Below, in pieces: positions 51,619 through 60,291 of a DNA stretch of 64,000 nt. Made by a program: the position numbers and the translations under genes. Numbering within the stretch: position 1 is the first letter of the stretch; each line of letters begins with the position of its first letter. The notes beneath the pieces are model-generated. The model had not been told where the DNA came from, ran no database searches, and saw nothing but the letters and a program-made list of their open reading frames with translations. The stretch is from Pedobacter deserti (GTDB taxonomy: Bacteria; Bacteroidota; Bacteroidia; Sphingobacteriales; Sphingobacteriaceae): contig NZ_JAFMZQ010000002.1 in the NCBI RefSeq assembly GCF_024436415.1, forward strand, positions 310,001 through 374,000. Reading direction: 5' to 3'.

Positions 51619-53679
51619 ATGAATTTCCTATATCCAGGTTTCCTTTTCGCACTGGGGGCAATAGTAATTCCTATTGTAATTCATCTTTTCAATTTCAGGA
51701 AGTTAAAGCGCGTTTATTTTAGTAATGTCCAGTTTCTGGTGTCGCTGCAGCAGGAGCAGGCAACGGGCAGGAAATTGAAACACCGGCTCGTGCTGTTGAG
51801 TCGGATCCTGGCCATCGTGTTTCTTGTACTTGCATTTGCCCGTCCTTACATATCAGCGGGTGACCAGGCGGTCAGTCCCGATGCGCGTACGGTGGTGAGT
51901 GTTTATGTCGACAATTCCTATAGTATGCAAACGCTGAACCCGGAGGGTACGCTACTCGACGAAGCTAAGCGAAAAGCTGCGGAGATTGCCAAGACGTACA
52001 GACTGAACGACCGGTTTCAACTCATTACCAATGATTTTGAGGGCAGGCACCAGCGGCTGGTCGACCGCCAGGAATTCATCGATCTGCTGGGAGAAGTGAA
52101 TATCTCGCCTTCCTCCCGAAATTTGCAGCAGGTCATCTACCGTCAGCAAACTGACGCGGTTAAAGGACAAAACCAGGTGTTTTACCTCTTGTCCGATTTT
52201 CAAAAGAGCTTTTTAGGGAAGAAACCGGTTGCCGGATTCGTGCCGGCTGCCGGTTATCATTTTGTAAAGCTGGACGCCAACAGTCAGCCGAATATAGCTG
52301 TCGACACCCTCTGGAGCTTGTCGCCTGTACAGCGGTCCGGCCAGCCTGTGCAACTCGTTGTTCAACTTAAAAATTTCGGAATGGAGGACGCCGAGCAGGT
52401 ACCCTTGAAACTTAGTATAGGCGGTCGGCAGAAAGCCGTACGAACGGTATCCGTTCCCGCCTTACGAACAGTAAAAGACACCTTATCGTTCAGCGGCCTC
52501 AATGCAGGCTGGCAAAAGGCAGAACTTCGCATCACGGATTATCCGCTTACCTTCGACGACGTACTGAACTTCAGTTTTCCGGTAAGCACAAAAATGCCTG
52601 TACTGCACATCAGCGGCGATTTGTCCAGTCCCGTGATCCGTTCCCTTTTCGGAGCAGATCCATACTTTGAGCTTAAGGAGATGCCGGAAGGCAACATCCA
52701 GTATTCTGCACTTAGCAATTATCACCTTATCGTGGTGTCCGGCCTAAAGCACCTTTCTGCCGGGATGGCCGCAGAGCTGAAAACACAGGTGCAGAGCGGG
52801 GCTTCCCTGATTATTTTTCCGGATACCGAGATAGAGCCCCCCGTGTACAATGCCTTTCTGGCGGGACTTTCATTGCCACAGGTAAAAGAACTTCACAAGG
52901 AAGCCTCACTGCGCAGTTCTGCCGATCTGAGCAGTGAGCTGTTTGATGATGTGTTTGAGCAGATACCTGCCCAAATGGATCTGCCGCAGGTCACGCGGTA
53001 TTTCGAGTATGGTCCTGCAGGAAAGCTGGGCCGACAAAATATCCTGAGCCTGCCGCTGAACAGAGGTTTACTCTCAGGTTATCTTCTGGGGGACGGGCGT
53101 GTATACCTCTCCGCGGTATCGCTAAGTGAGGAGGATAGCAACCTGGCCCGGCATCCGATTTTTCTGCCACTGATGTTTAAGGCTGCGTTTAGCAGTTCCA
53201 GGCCGCAGCCACTGTTCTATATTGCGGGGCGCGACAATCTGCTCGAGACTAGAAGAATCAGTTTGCCCGACAAGCAGGTACCGAGATTGTCGACAGGCAC
53301 TTTTGAGGTGATCCCGGAGGTACGGCAGAGCCCGGGTAAAACAACCTTGTACGTGGCCGACCAGATTCGCGAGGCGGGATTTTACGATCTGAAACTCGGC
53401 GATTCTACCTTGGCAGTAATGGCTTTTAACGACAACCGGCTGGAGTCGGACATGACTTATGCGTCCGATAGTGAGCTGCGCACGCTGGCGGGTAAGGCAC
53501 ATGGGCGTCTTTTGAATGCGAAAACCGATACCGGCTCCATCAGCATACATACCAGGGGCGAAGCTACAGAGTTCTGGAAACTTTGTGCTATTTTCGCGAT
53601 ACTTTGCCTGATCGCAGAGGTATTGCTGATCCGATTTTATGATGCAAGCAACAAACAAGTAAATAAAACGATAATTTAG
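51619..53679 (+). CDS. BatA-like membrane protein with N-terminal double-TM domain
   Basis: 686 residues. Two membrane segments near the N-terminus (YPGFLFALGAIVIPIVIHLFNF, then VLLSRILAIVFLVLAFARPYI) form the BatA N-terminal domain; a von Willebrand A-like region (TVVSVYVDNSYSMQTLNPEG with a MIDAS-like DxSxS-type start, about 96-250) follows; then a glutamine-amidotransferase-like region and a final membrane segment (about 648-668). Family members are found in Bacteroides aerotolerance-type operons; function unclear. It begins the four-gene run and is one base from the dihydroorotase-like gene. Confidence 0.82.
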   Translation: MNFLYPGFLFALGAIVIPIVIHLFNFRKLKRVYFSNVQFLVSLQQEQATGRKLKHRLVLLSRILAIVFLVLAFARPYISAGDQAVSPDARTVVSVYVDNSYSMQTLNPEGTLLDEAKRKAAEIAKTYRLNDRFQLITNDFEGRHQRLVDRQEFIDLLGEVNISPSSRNLQQVIYRQQTDAVKGQNQVFYLLSDFQKSFLGKKPVAGFVPAAGYHFVKLDANSQPNIAVDTLWSLSPVQRSGQPVQLVVQLKNFGMEDAEQVPLKLSIGGRQKAVRTVSVPALRTVKDTLSFSGLNAGWQKAELRITDYPLTFDDVLNFSFPVSTKMPVLHISGDLSSPVIRSLFGADPYFELKEMPEGNIQYSALSNYHLIVVSGLKHLSAGMAAELKTQVQSGASLIIFPDTEIEPPVYNAFLAGLSLPQVKELHKEASLRSSADLSSELFDDVFEQIPAQMDLPQVTRYFEYGPAGKLGRQNILSLPLNRGLLSGYLLGDGRVYLSAVSLSEEDSNLARHPIFLPLMFKAAFSSSRPQPLFYIAGRDNLLETRRISLPDKQVPRLSTGTFEVIPEVRQSPGKTTLYVADQIREAGFYDLKLGDSTLAVMAFNDNRLESDMTYASDSELRTLAGKAHGRLLNAKTDTGSISIHTRGEATEFWKLCAIFAILCLIAEVLLIRFYDASNKQVNKTII

Positions 53680-53680
53680 T

Positions 53681-54955
53681 ATGATGAACCTTCTCTTAAA
53701 GAGCGTAACGATAGCCGATCCGAACAGCAAATATAACGGGCAGCAATGTGATGTGCGTATAGAGGCCGGCAGGATTACGGCAGTGTCCGCGGCGGGTACT
53801 GCCGCAGATGTCACAAACGATGTTGAGGTGATAGAAGGCAAAGGTCTGGTGCTCTCTCCCGGGTTCTTTGATCTCAACTGTTCCGTAGGCGATCCGGGTT
53901 ATGAAACGCGTGAAGACATCACTACGGCCACTGCGGCGGCGGCGGCAGGGGGCTTCACGGGTATTGCTGTACTGCCCGATACGGCGCCGGTCGTGCAATC
54001 GAAAGCTCAGGTAGAATATATAAAGAACCGCGCCAGTGGTGGTTTGGTGAGCGTGTACCCGCTTGGTGCAGTGAGCCAGAACCGCGAAGGCAAGGAACTC
54101 GCAGAGATGTACGATATGAAGCTTGCAGGGGCGGTTGCTTTTACGGATGGCGATAAGCCGATTGCTGATGATGGTTTCATGAGCAGGGCCATGCAGTATG
54201 CCAAAGGTTTTGGTAGTCTTATTATGACCTACCCGGAGAATAAGTCGATAGCCGGTAAATCTCAGGTGAATGAGAGCGGCACAAGTGTGCTGCTGGGCAT
54301 GAAAGGCATTCCGGCCCTGGCCGAGGAAATGCACGTTAGCCGCGACCTGTTCCTTGCCGAACACTACGAGGCGCCGGTACACATCAGCACCATATCAACC
54401 GCAGGTGTTGTGGAACTGATGCGGAGCGCTAAAGCTAAGGGCCTGAAGGTCTCCTGCGATGTAGCTGCACATCATTTGGTGTGGACAGAGGAACTGCTGA
54501 ACGATTTTGACAGCAATTATAAAGTAAAGCCACCGCTGCGGGGCCAGGCAGATGTAGAGGCTTTGCGGCGTGGATTGAAAGACGGAACGATAGACGCGGT
54601 GGTATCGCAGCATCGTCCGCATGAGATCGAATTTAAGGCAGTAGAGTTTGAAATTGCCTCTTATGGGGTTACGGGATTGCAAACTACGCTCTCTTTATTA
54701 CTTCAGGCCGGACTAGAAGGAGAGGAGATTGCACGTGTGCTTGCCCTGAATCCAAGGAACCTCCTTAAGCTGGAAGTCCCGGTCATCACCGAGGATACCG
54801 CCGCTAATGTGGTACTTTACGATCCTGTCGGGGAGTGGACCTATACAGAAGAGAATAACCGTTCAAAATCCGCCAACACGCCGCTGATGAACAAAACGCT
54901 TACCGGTAAGGTGAGGTTGGTATGCAACAATAATCAAATAGAAACCTATGGATAA
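53681..54955 (+). CDS. Dihydroorotase homologue lacking the metal-site motifs
   Basis: 424 residues, amidohydrolase fold. The DHOase metal motif DxHxHxREPG is DLNCSVGDPGYETRED here (about 67-82), and the late DHAPH motif is SQHRPHEIE; the HILH-type strand reads VHISTIS. These replacements remove most zinc ligands, as in the inactive PyrC-like (PyrX) proteins that serve as structural partners of aspartate transcarbamoylase. A complete PyrC is encoded at 18830. Start ATG at 53681 or 53684. It overlaps the next gene by eight bases. Function is inferred from family knowledge. Confidence 0.82.
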   Translation: MMNLLLKSVTIADPNSKYNGQQCDVRIEAGRITAVSAAGTAADVTNDVEVIEGKGLVLSPGFFDLNCSVGDPGYETREDITTATAAAAAGGFTGIAVLPDTAPVVQSKAQVEYIKNRASGGLVSVYPLGAVSQNREGKELAEMYDMKLAGAVAFTDGDKPIADDGFMSRAMQYAKGFGSLIMTYPENKSIAGKSQVNESGTSVLLGMKGIPALAEEMHVSRDLFLAEHYEAPVHISTISTAGVVELMRSAKAKGLKVSCDVAAHHLVWTEELLNDFDSNYKVKPPLRGQADVEALRRGLKDGTIDAVVSQHRPHEIEFKAVEFEIASYGVTGLQTTLSLLLQAGLEGEEIARVLALNPRNLLKLEVPVITEDTAANVVLYDPVGEWTYTEENNRSKSANTPLMNKTLTGKVRLVCNNNQIETYG

Positions 54956-55616
54956 TCATGTAAAGGCCGCTCTGACGGCATCATTGGAATGCTTTACGCG
55001 GGTAAGCGGTCAGGAATCTGCTAGCCTAATGGATAAACTGGTCGGCGTGTTCGACATGGAAGCAGGCTTTATGGAAAAGGTAGATGCCTTTGATGCGGCT
55101 ATGGACGATTACCCGGCTTTTGAAGAGCTTCGGGAAACCTATTTTGATTTGCTGATGATCAATTTTTTTGCAAGCGATGTAAAGAAACTGGAGGAAGATT
55201 ACCTCGATTCACCAGAGTGGGAAGCTATTGAGGAACAGACGCTCGACCGGGGTACTGAACTGCTTAACCTGCTGCTGTACATCAATGAATGTCACGATGA
55301 GGATATAGAGCCGGAACTTGGCGACTTCCTGAAGGAGTTTTTGCTGGTGGAAGAGGACGAGTTTCAGGATGAGTTCCACATTTACGAGGAGCTGATCAGC
55401 AATCAGCAGCTTGCAGAAAGCAGCGTACAGGACATCTGCAGGCATGCATCGCAAATCCCGGAGACGGAGGAGATCAAGGAACTGTTTGTTTCGTTCATGA
55501 GCTTCTTCTTAGAGCCGGGAGGTGATCTGAAACTGGAAAGCGAGATCGAAAAGTACAGTGAAAATAAAATTTTTGATGTGGCGGTTTACGCATTGATTGC
55601 TAACTTTAATAAGTAA
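54948..55616 (+). CDS. Acidic protein of unknown function
   Basis: 222 residues, very acidic, all-helical by composition, no signal or membrane segment. Rich in Glu/Asp (e.g. LVEEDEFQDEFHIYEELISN). I recognise no family. It overlaps the dihydroorotase homologue by eight bases and lies 13 bases before the DUF4199 gene, so the four genes 51619-56202 form one transcription unit. Confidence 0.75.
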   Translation: MDNHVKAALTASLECFTRVSGQESASLMDKLVGVFDMEAGFMEKVDAFDAAMDDYPAFEELRETYFDLLMINFFASDVKKLEEDYLDSPEWEAIEEQTLDRGTELLNLLLYINECHDEDIEPELGDFLKEFLLVEEDEFQDEFHIYEELISNQQLAESSVQDICRHASQIPETEEIKELFVSFMSFFLEPGGDLKLESEIEKYSENKIFDVAVYALIANFNK

Positions 55617-55629
55617 TCTGAAAGAAATT

Positions 55630-56202
55630 ATGGAAACAACTGCGACGAACGTCAATATCAAACAGGAATCTATTAAAAACGGGCTTATTATGGCTGCGGT
55701 AAGTATTGTCCTGTTTCTTTTCACCAACTATGTCCTTCCCGATATGATGGGATCGACGATCATGTTTATAGGCCAGATGATCGTGGGTCTGCTTATTGCC
55801 ATAGCGCTGATCCTGGACATGCGTAAAAAGATCGGAGGATATTGGACCTTCGGGCAGGCGCTTACACACATTTTTGTGATGTTTATGATTTCAGCGGTAG
55901 TGGTCTACTTCTTTACCATAGCCTTTGGGAAATATATTGATACTACATACCCGGAACGTATGAAGGCAATTATCTATGAAAAGACTGAGGGAATGCTCAA
56001 GTCGATGAACATGGATCAGGACGACATCGATGAAGCTATGCGCAAGCAGAGTGCCGATATGGAAAAGCAGTTCGACCCAAGTTTTTCACAGATGGTGGTA
56101 GGCCTGGGTATACAACTGGTGATGTACTTTATAGGAGCATTGATCTTTGCAGCTATCTTTAAAAAGAGTCCTCCGCCGCATCTGCAGTTCGACGAGGAAT
56201 AA
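55630..56202 (+). CDS. DUF4199 membrane protein
   Basis: 190 residues from the ATG at 55630 (METTATNVNIKQ). Four membrane segments (about 19-35, 43-62, 80-102, 160-182) and a charged helical loop (about 110-155). The opening and IGGYWTFGQALTHIFVMFMISAVV match the DUF4199 family of Bacteroidetes. No known function. It ends just before a bidirectional terminator. Confidence 0.82.
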   Translation: METTATNVNIKQESIKNGLIMAAVSIVLFLFTNYVLPDMMGSTIMFIGQMIVGLLIAIALILDMRKKIGGYWTFGQALTHIFVMFMISAVVVYFFTIAFGKYIDTTYPERMKAIIYEKTEGMLKSMNMDQDDIDEAMRKQSADMEKQFDPSFSQMVVGLGIQLVMYFIGALIFAAIFKKSPPPHLQFDEE

Positions 56203-56211
56203 AATTTATTT

Positions 56212-56243
56212 AAAAAAAGCCGGTCCCAAGACCGGCTTTTTTA
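56212..56243. terminator. Bidirectional terminator between convergent genes
   Basis: AAAAAAGCCGGTC (56213-56225) pairs perfectly with GACCGGCTTTTTT (56230-56242) around CCAA. It serves the DUF4199 gene on the plus strand and the aldo/keto reductase on the minus strand, whose stop codon is inside it. Confidence 0.9.
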
Positions 56244-57131
56244 TGCTCCTTCGGTAGATACATTATACAGATCGTACCAGTCCTGATGGTCCAGATCGAT
56301 CGAAAATGCATTGGCAATATTCCTGATGCGCTGTTCGTTGCGTGTTCCGATCAGTGGCAGGGCACCCAGCTTGTTAAGCCAGGCAATGGCTAGTGATTCG
56401 ATGTCTGCGTTGTATTTGCTGCTCAGTTCCTCAAGTTTCTTCCTTACCGCTACGGCCTGAGGATCTTTGCCCTCAGCGATCCGTCCTTCAGCAAGGGGGG
56501 CATAAGCCAGAGGACGCATGTAGCGCTGTTTGATATAGTCGATCTGCCCGTTTTCCAGAGCTTTCGTGTTGAGCAGGTTAAGTTCAATGTGATTGGTTAC
56601 GATCGGCTTGTTGAGGTATGAAGCCAGCAACTGGTGCTGGAATACCGTAAAATTAGCAACGCCGATGTTCTTTATTTTTCCGGAGTCTTTAAGCTTTTCC
56701 AGTGTCAGGGCGGTCTCCTCCAGGTTAGAGATCGGGTCGAGCTTGTCGAGCAGCAGGATATCCAGGTAATCTGTCTTAAGCTTCTTCAGGGAACGCTCTA
56801 CGCTGCTGGTAATCTGGCTGGCGGAGGTGTTATAATGCCTGATGCGCACGCCAGGATTTTCGGCATGCGGAACGTTTAATCCGCATTTGGTAAACAACAC
56901 AACTTCCGAGCGTTTTACTACGCCCTCCTGTATAAGGTTGCCGAACAACTCTTCGCAGGTAAAATTCCCGTAATGGTCGCTGTGCTCAAAGGTGTTGATG
57001 CCGAGCTCCAGGCAGAGTTCCACAATCCTGCGCAACGTTTTTGATGTGTCGGCCACGTCATCCCATCTGTAAAAACCATAAACGGCAGGCGAAACTTTCG
57101 GGCCTGCGTCTCCCATGTATATCTTTTGCAT
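56241..57131 (-). CDS. Aldo/keto reductase
   Basis: 296 residues, NADPH-dependent TIM-barrel oxidoreductase. Catalytic tetrad candidates: Asp in GINTFEHSDHYG with Tyr, Lys in VVLFTKCGLN, and His in VTNHIELNLL; the cofactor segment is near the C-terminus (LPLIGTRNEQRIRNIANA). It resembles the YdhF branch; substrate unknown. A -7 box lies seven bases before its start. Confidence 0.9.
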   Translation of the reverse strand: MQKIYMGDAGPKVSPAVYGFYRWDDVADTSKTLRRIVELCLELGINTFEHSDHYGNFTCEELFGNLIQEGVVKRSEVVLFTKCGLNVPHAENPGVRIRHYNTSASQITSSVERSLKKLKTDYLDILLLDKLDPISNLEETALTLEKLKDSGKIKNIGVANFTVFQHQLLASYLNKPIVTNHIELNLLNTKALENGQIDYIKQRYMRPLAYAPLAEGRIAEGKDPQAVAVRKKLEELSSKYNADIESLAIAWLNKLGALPLIGTRNEQRIRNIANAFSIDLDHQDWYDLYNVSTEGA

Positions 57132-57138
57132 AACATCT

Positions 57139-57146
57139 CAAATCTA
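57139..57146 (-). promoter_or_regulatory. -7 box seven bases before the aldo/keto reductase
   Basis: On the minus strand TAGATTTG is followed by AGATGTT and ATG; predicts a near-leaderless mRNA. Confidence 0.5.
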
Positions 57147-57231
57147 TTGAAAAAAATCAACTCATAAACCGGGCCAGAAGAGATTTTGGTTATCTTCACC
57201 AGGCACTAAGCAATCACCCAGATATTGAGCC

Positions 57232-58674
57232 ATGAGCAAAACCGCGTACGATGCCATTGTTGTAGGATCCGGGCCGAATGGTCTGGCTGCCGCCATCACC
57301 CTTCAGCAGGAAGGGCTCTCGGTGCTGCTTATTGAAGGAAAGGAAAAGACAGGCGGCGGATTGCGGTCGGCCGAACTCACCCTTCCGGGTTTTATGCATG
57401 ACGTATGTTCGGCGATACACCCACTTGCTGTGGGTTCACCTTTCTTTCAGACACTGCCACTGTCCGACCATGGGTTAACTTACCTGTACCCGGAGCTGGC
57501 CGCCGCCCATCCGTTCGACGACGGGACGGCGGCCGTGTTGAGCAGTTCGCTGACAGATACAGCCCGCTGCCTGGGCGCCGACGAGCGCAGGTATTTAAAA
57601 CTGATGGGACCTGTTGTGGAAGACTGGCCCGATCTGGCGGCTGATGTACTCGGGCCGCTTCGTTTTCCGAAGCATCCATTGAAGCTGGCCTCATTTGGCT
57701 TAAAGGCACTCACATCTGCCACTTATCTGTCGCGGCGTTTCAAAACGGCAAAGGCGCGGGGCTTGTGGGCCGGTATGGCCGCGCATTCCATACAACCACT
57801 CAGTAATCTTAGTACCTCGGCGATTGGCCTGGTACTTATGGCTGCGGCACACCTCAAAGGCTGGCCCGTGCCTGCTGGGGGCTCGGACGAAATAGCCGCT
57901 GCGCTTTCTTCTTACTTCCTCAGTCTGGGCGGACGCATCGAAACCAACTGGTATGTACGCAGTTTGGATGAACTTCCAACCGCCAAGACGGTTCTTTTTG
58001 ATGTTACCCCCCGGCAAATGCTGCAGATTGCCGGACACAGGTTTTCGACCATCTACAAATGGCAGCTCGAGCGTTACCGTTACGGTATGGGGGTATTTAA
58101 AATAGATTGGGCACTGGATGGCCCTGTTCCTTTTACAGCAGCAGAAGCGAGACGTGCAGGAACCGTTCATATAGGCAATACCATGGAGGAAATTGAGTTG
58201 TCGGAGCGGGAATGCTGGCAGGGCAAGCATGCAGATAAGCCTTTTGTACTCCTTGCCCAGCAAAGTCTGTTCGACGACTCGCGTGCACCTTCAGGTAAGC
58301 ACACCGCCTGGGCCTATTGCCACGCACCTTATGGTTCGACCAAAGACATGACTACAGCTATAGAAGGCCAGGTGGAGCGGTTCGCCCCAGGTTTTCGCGA
58401 CCGGATCCTGGGCCGCCATACGATGAATACGGCGCAGATGCAGGAATACAACCCGAATTATATCGGCGGTGATATCAACGGGGGGGTGATCGACCTGGGT
58501 CAGCTATTTACCAGACCGGCGCTGCGCTGGTCTCCATACCGCAGTTCGGCCAAAGGCCTTTACATCTGTTCTTCCTCTACGCCGCCGGGAGGAGGCGTTC
58601 ATGGCATGTGTGGCTATCATGCCGCAAAGCGGGCACTTAAGGATGTTTTTTCCATTCATCTGAGCGACCTTTAA
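57232..58674 (+). CDS. FAD-dependent phytoene desaturase-like oxidoreductase
   Basis: 480 residues. The N-terminus is a dinucleotide-binding fold (VVGSGPNGLAAAITLQQEG, GxGxxG at about 12-17) continuing to the carotenoid-desaturase-like LIEGKEKTGGGLRSAELTLPGFMHDVCSAIHPL. The C-terminus has the flavin-closing segment LYICSSSTPPGGGVHGMCGYHAA. Members of this family oxidise or isomerise polyenes or unknown lipids; no carotenoid genes are adjacent, so I give no specific substrate. Confidence 0.85.
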   Translation: MSKTAYDAIVVGSGPNGLAAAITLQQEGLSVLLIEGKEKTGGGLRSAELTLPGFMHDVCSAIHPLAVGSPFFQTLPLSDHGLTYLYPELAAAHPFDDGTAAVLSSSLTDTARCLGADERRYLKLMGPVVEDWPDLAADVLGPLRFPKHPLKLASFGLKALTSATYLSRRFKTAKARGLWAGMAAHSIQPLSNLSTSAIGLVLMAAAHLKGWPVPAGGSDEIAAALSSYFLSLGGRIETNWYVRSLDELPTAKTVLFDVTPRQMLQIAGHRFSTIYKWQLERYRYGMGVFKIDWALDGPVPFTAAEARRAGTVHIGNTMEEIELSERECWQGKHADKPFVLLAQQSLFDDSRAPSGKHTAWAYCHAPYGSTKDMTTAIEGQVERFAPGFRDRILGRHTMNTAQMQEYNPNYIGGDINGGVIDLGQLFTRPALRWSPYRSSAKGLYICSSSTPPGGGVHGMCGYHAAKRALKDVFSIHLSDL

Positions 58675-58749
58675 CAGGAGGCGGACTTTGGCCTGCGCTG
58701 ACGCTCCTCGTTTGCCCTAAACGGAGTTATTTTTAACATCATTTTTAAA

Positions 58750-58777
58750 TTGAGGTTATACCGGTACCCTAGGTTTG
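58750..58777 (+). promoter_or_regulatory. -33/-7 promoter of the PhoX-like/peroxidase operon
   Basis: TTG (58750-58752), 17-base spacer, TAGGTTTG (58770-58777), then 19 bases to the ATG at 58797. Confidence 0.55.
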
Positions 58778-58796
58778 TCTGCATATAACATCAGAC

Positions 58797-60284
58797 ATGA
58801 CAAAAAACCTACTTAACCGACACACGCTTCACGCAGCGGTGTTTGCTTTTACTGCAACAATCATGCTTAGTGCCTGTAAAAAGGACAAGGAAAAGAACGA
58901 TGATACCAACCCTATCGTCCCGGTTGAACTGAAAGACTATTCTGTCAACCCCTCGCTACTCAAAACCATGCCCGGTTTTGAAAGCCTGAAGATCACGACG
59001 CTGATCAGCAGTGACGACGTACTTCCTGAATCGCCCAACTTCATTTTCGGTGCACAGCCCGATGGGGCCGGTATCCTTAAAGACCCCGCAGGAAATGGAT
59101 TTATCATGATCAACAATCATGAGATACTGCAATCGGTTTCACGCGTATACCTGGATAAAAACTTCAAGCCTGTGAAGGGTGAGTATATTGTTGATTCCGA
59201 TGGTGGTATGACGCGCCTTTGCTCAGCTACCATGGCAACACCGGAGGAGCATGGTTTCGCCAAGCCAGTCTTTCTTACCGCTGGAGAAAGTGGTGCAGAA
59301 TCGATGATCCACGCCATAGATCCTCTGGCGCCGGCCGACAAAAAGAATAATCAGCGTACCCTGCAGGCGCTGGGTCGCTGGAGCGCTGAAAATGCCGTGC
59401 CTCTACCCAAAGGTAGCTTTCCTGGCAAATCTGTTATTCTTATTGGTGAAGATGAGAGTGATGGTCAGCTGGCCATGTACGTCTCCGCGCAAGGCGACCT
59501 GAACAATGGCAAGCTTTACGTGATGAAGCGGGATAACAACGATCCCGTGGAGACCAATATGGTGAAAGGTCAGAGCTATAATGTAGAGTTTGTGGAACTT
59601 GACAATGTGAAAACAAATACCGGTGCACAATTGCAGCAACAAACCATCGACAAAAAGGCGTTGATGCTGGCAAGGGTAGAGGATATCGACTACCGTAAAG
59701 GAAGCGCAGCAAATGGACGGGAGGTTTATTTCACGGCAACAGGTGTTAGCCAGGCCGATAAGATTACCCCGGTAACAGGCAAAACAATGTGGGGCCGCGT
59801 GTATAAGCTTGTGCTCGACGCTAACGATCCGCTGAAAGGTAAACTAGAGGTAGCGGTAGACGGAAATGACAACCCGGGCAGCAGCATTGTAAACCCTGAT
59901 AATGTTTGTGTAACCGAGAATTACGTCTACATTCAGGAGGACGGTGATTCATTTTACAAGAACAACAATCACGATGGAACGATCTGGCAGTTTTCCATCG
60001 GTAACAAAGCCTTGAAGGCGATGTTGCAGATGGACCACAGAAGAACTGATGCAACGTTTAACGCCAAGTATAACCCTGCGAACAACTTGCAGTTGAGCAC
60101 CTGGGAATACGGTGCGATGTACGACGTGTCAGATCTTACCGGCATTCCCGGAACTTTTGCGGTGAACCTGCACCCGCACACCTGGACAGACAATAAGTAT
60201 CGCAATGCCGACGGCGGAACGACCCGTCTGACAAACAACAGCGAAGGTGGCCAAGTGGTTATTGTACGTGGCATAGCTAGATAA
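58797..60284 (+). CDS. PhoX-like (DUF839) lipoprotein
   Basis: 495 residues. Lipoprotein signal with lipobox LSAC (Cys27) followed by a Lys-rich stretch. The body has PhoX/DUF839-type propeller elements: FIMINNHEILQSVSR, RLCSATMATPEEHG, GEDESDGQLAMYVS, NPDNVCVTENYVYIQEDGDSF and VNLHPHTWTD, several of which carry the acidic and His residues expected to bind calcium and iron in PhoX. Phosphatase activity is inferred only. It is five to eight bases from the peroxidase-like gene and thus in one operon with it. Confidence 0.65.
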   Translation: MTKNLLNRHTLHAAVFAFTATIMLSACKKDKEKNDDTNPIVPVELKDYSVNPSLLKTMPGFESLKITTLISSDDVLPESPNFIFGAQPDGAGILKDPAGNGFIMINNHEILQSVSRVYLDKNFKPVKGEYIVDSDGGMTRLCSATMATPEEHGFAKPVFLTAGESGAESMIHAIDPLAPADKKNNQRTLQALGRWSAENAVPLPKGSFPGKSVILIGEDESDGQLAMYVSAQGDLNNGKLYVMKRDNNDPVETNMVKGQSYNVEFVELDNVKTNTGAQLQQQTIDKKALMLARVEDIDYRKGSAANGREVYFTATGVSQADKITPVTGKTMWGRVYKLVLDANDPLKGKLEVAVDGNDNPGSSIVNPDNVCVTENYVYIQEDGDSFYKNNNHDGTIWQFSIGNKALKAMLQMDHRRTDATFNAKYNPANNLQLSTWEYGAMYDVSDLTGIPGTFAVNLHPHTWTDNKYRNADGGTTRLTNNSEGGQVVIVRGIAR

Positions 60285-60291
60285 CATATTG

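Noticed and set aside
58675..58749. Possible hairpin with GGAGGCG and CGCTCC after the oxidoreductase gene
   Set aside because: The arms match poorly and no T-run follows directly.
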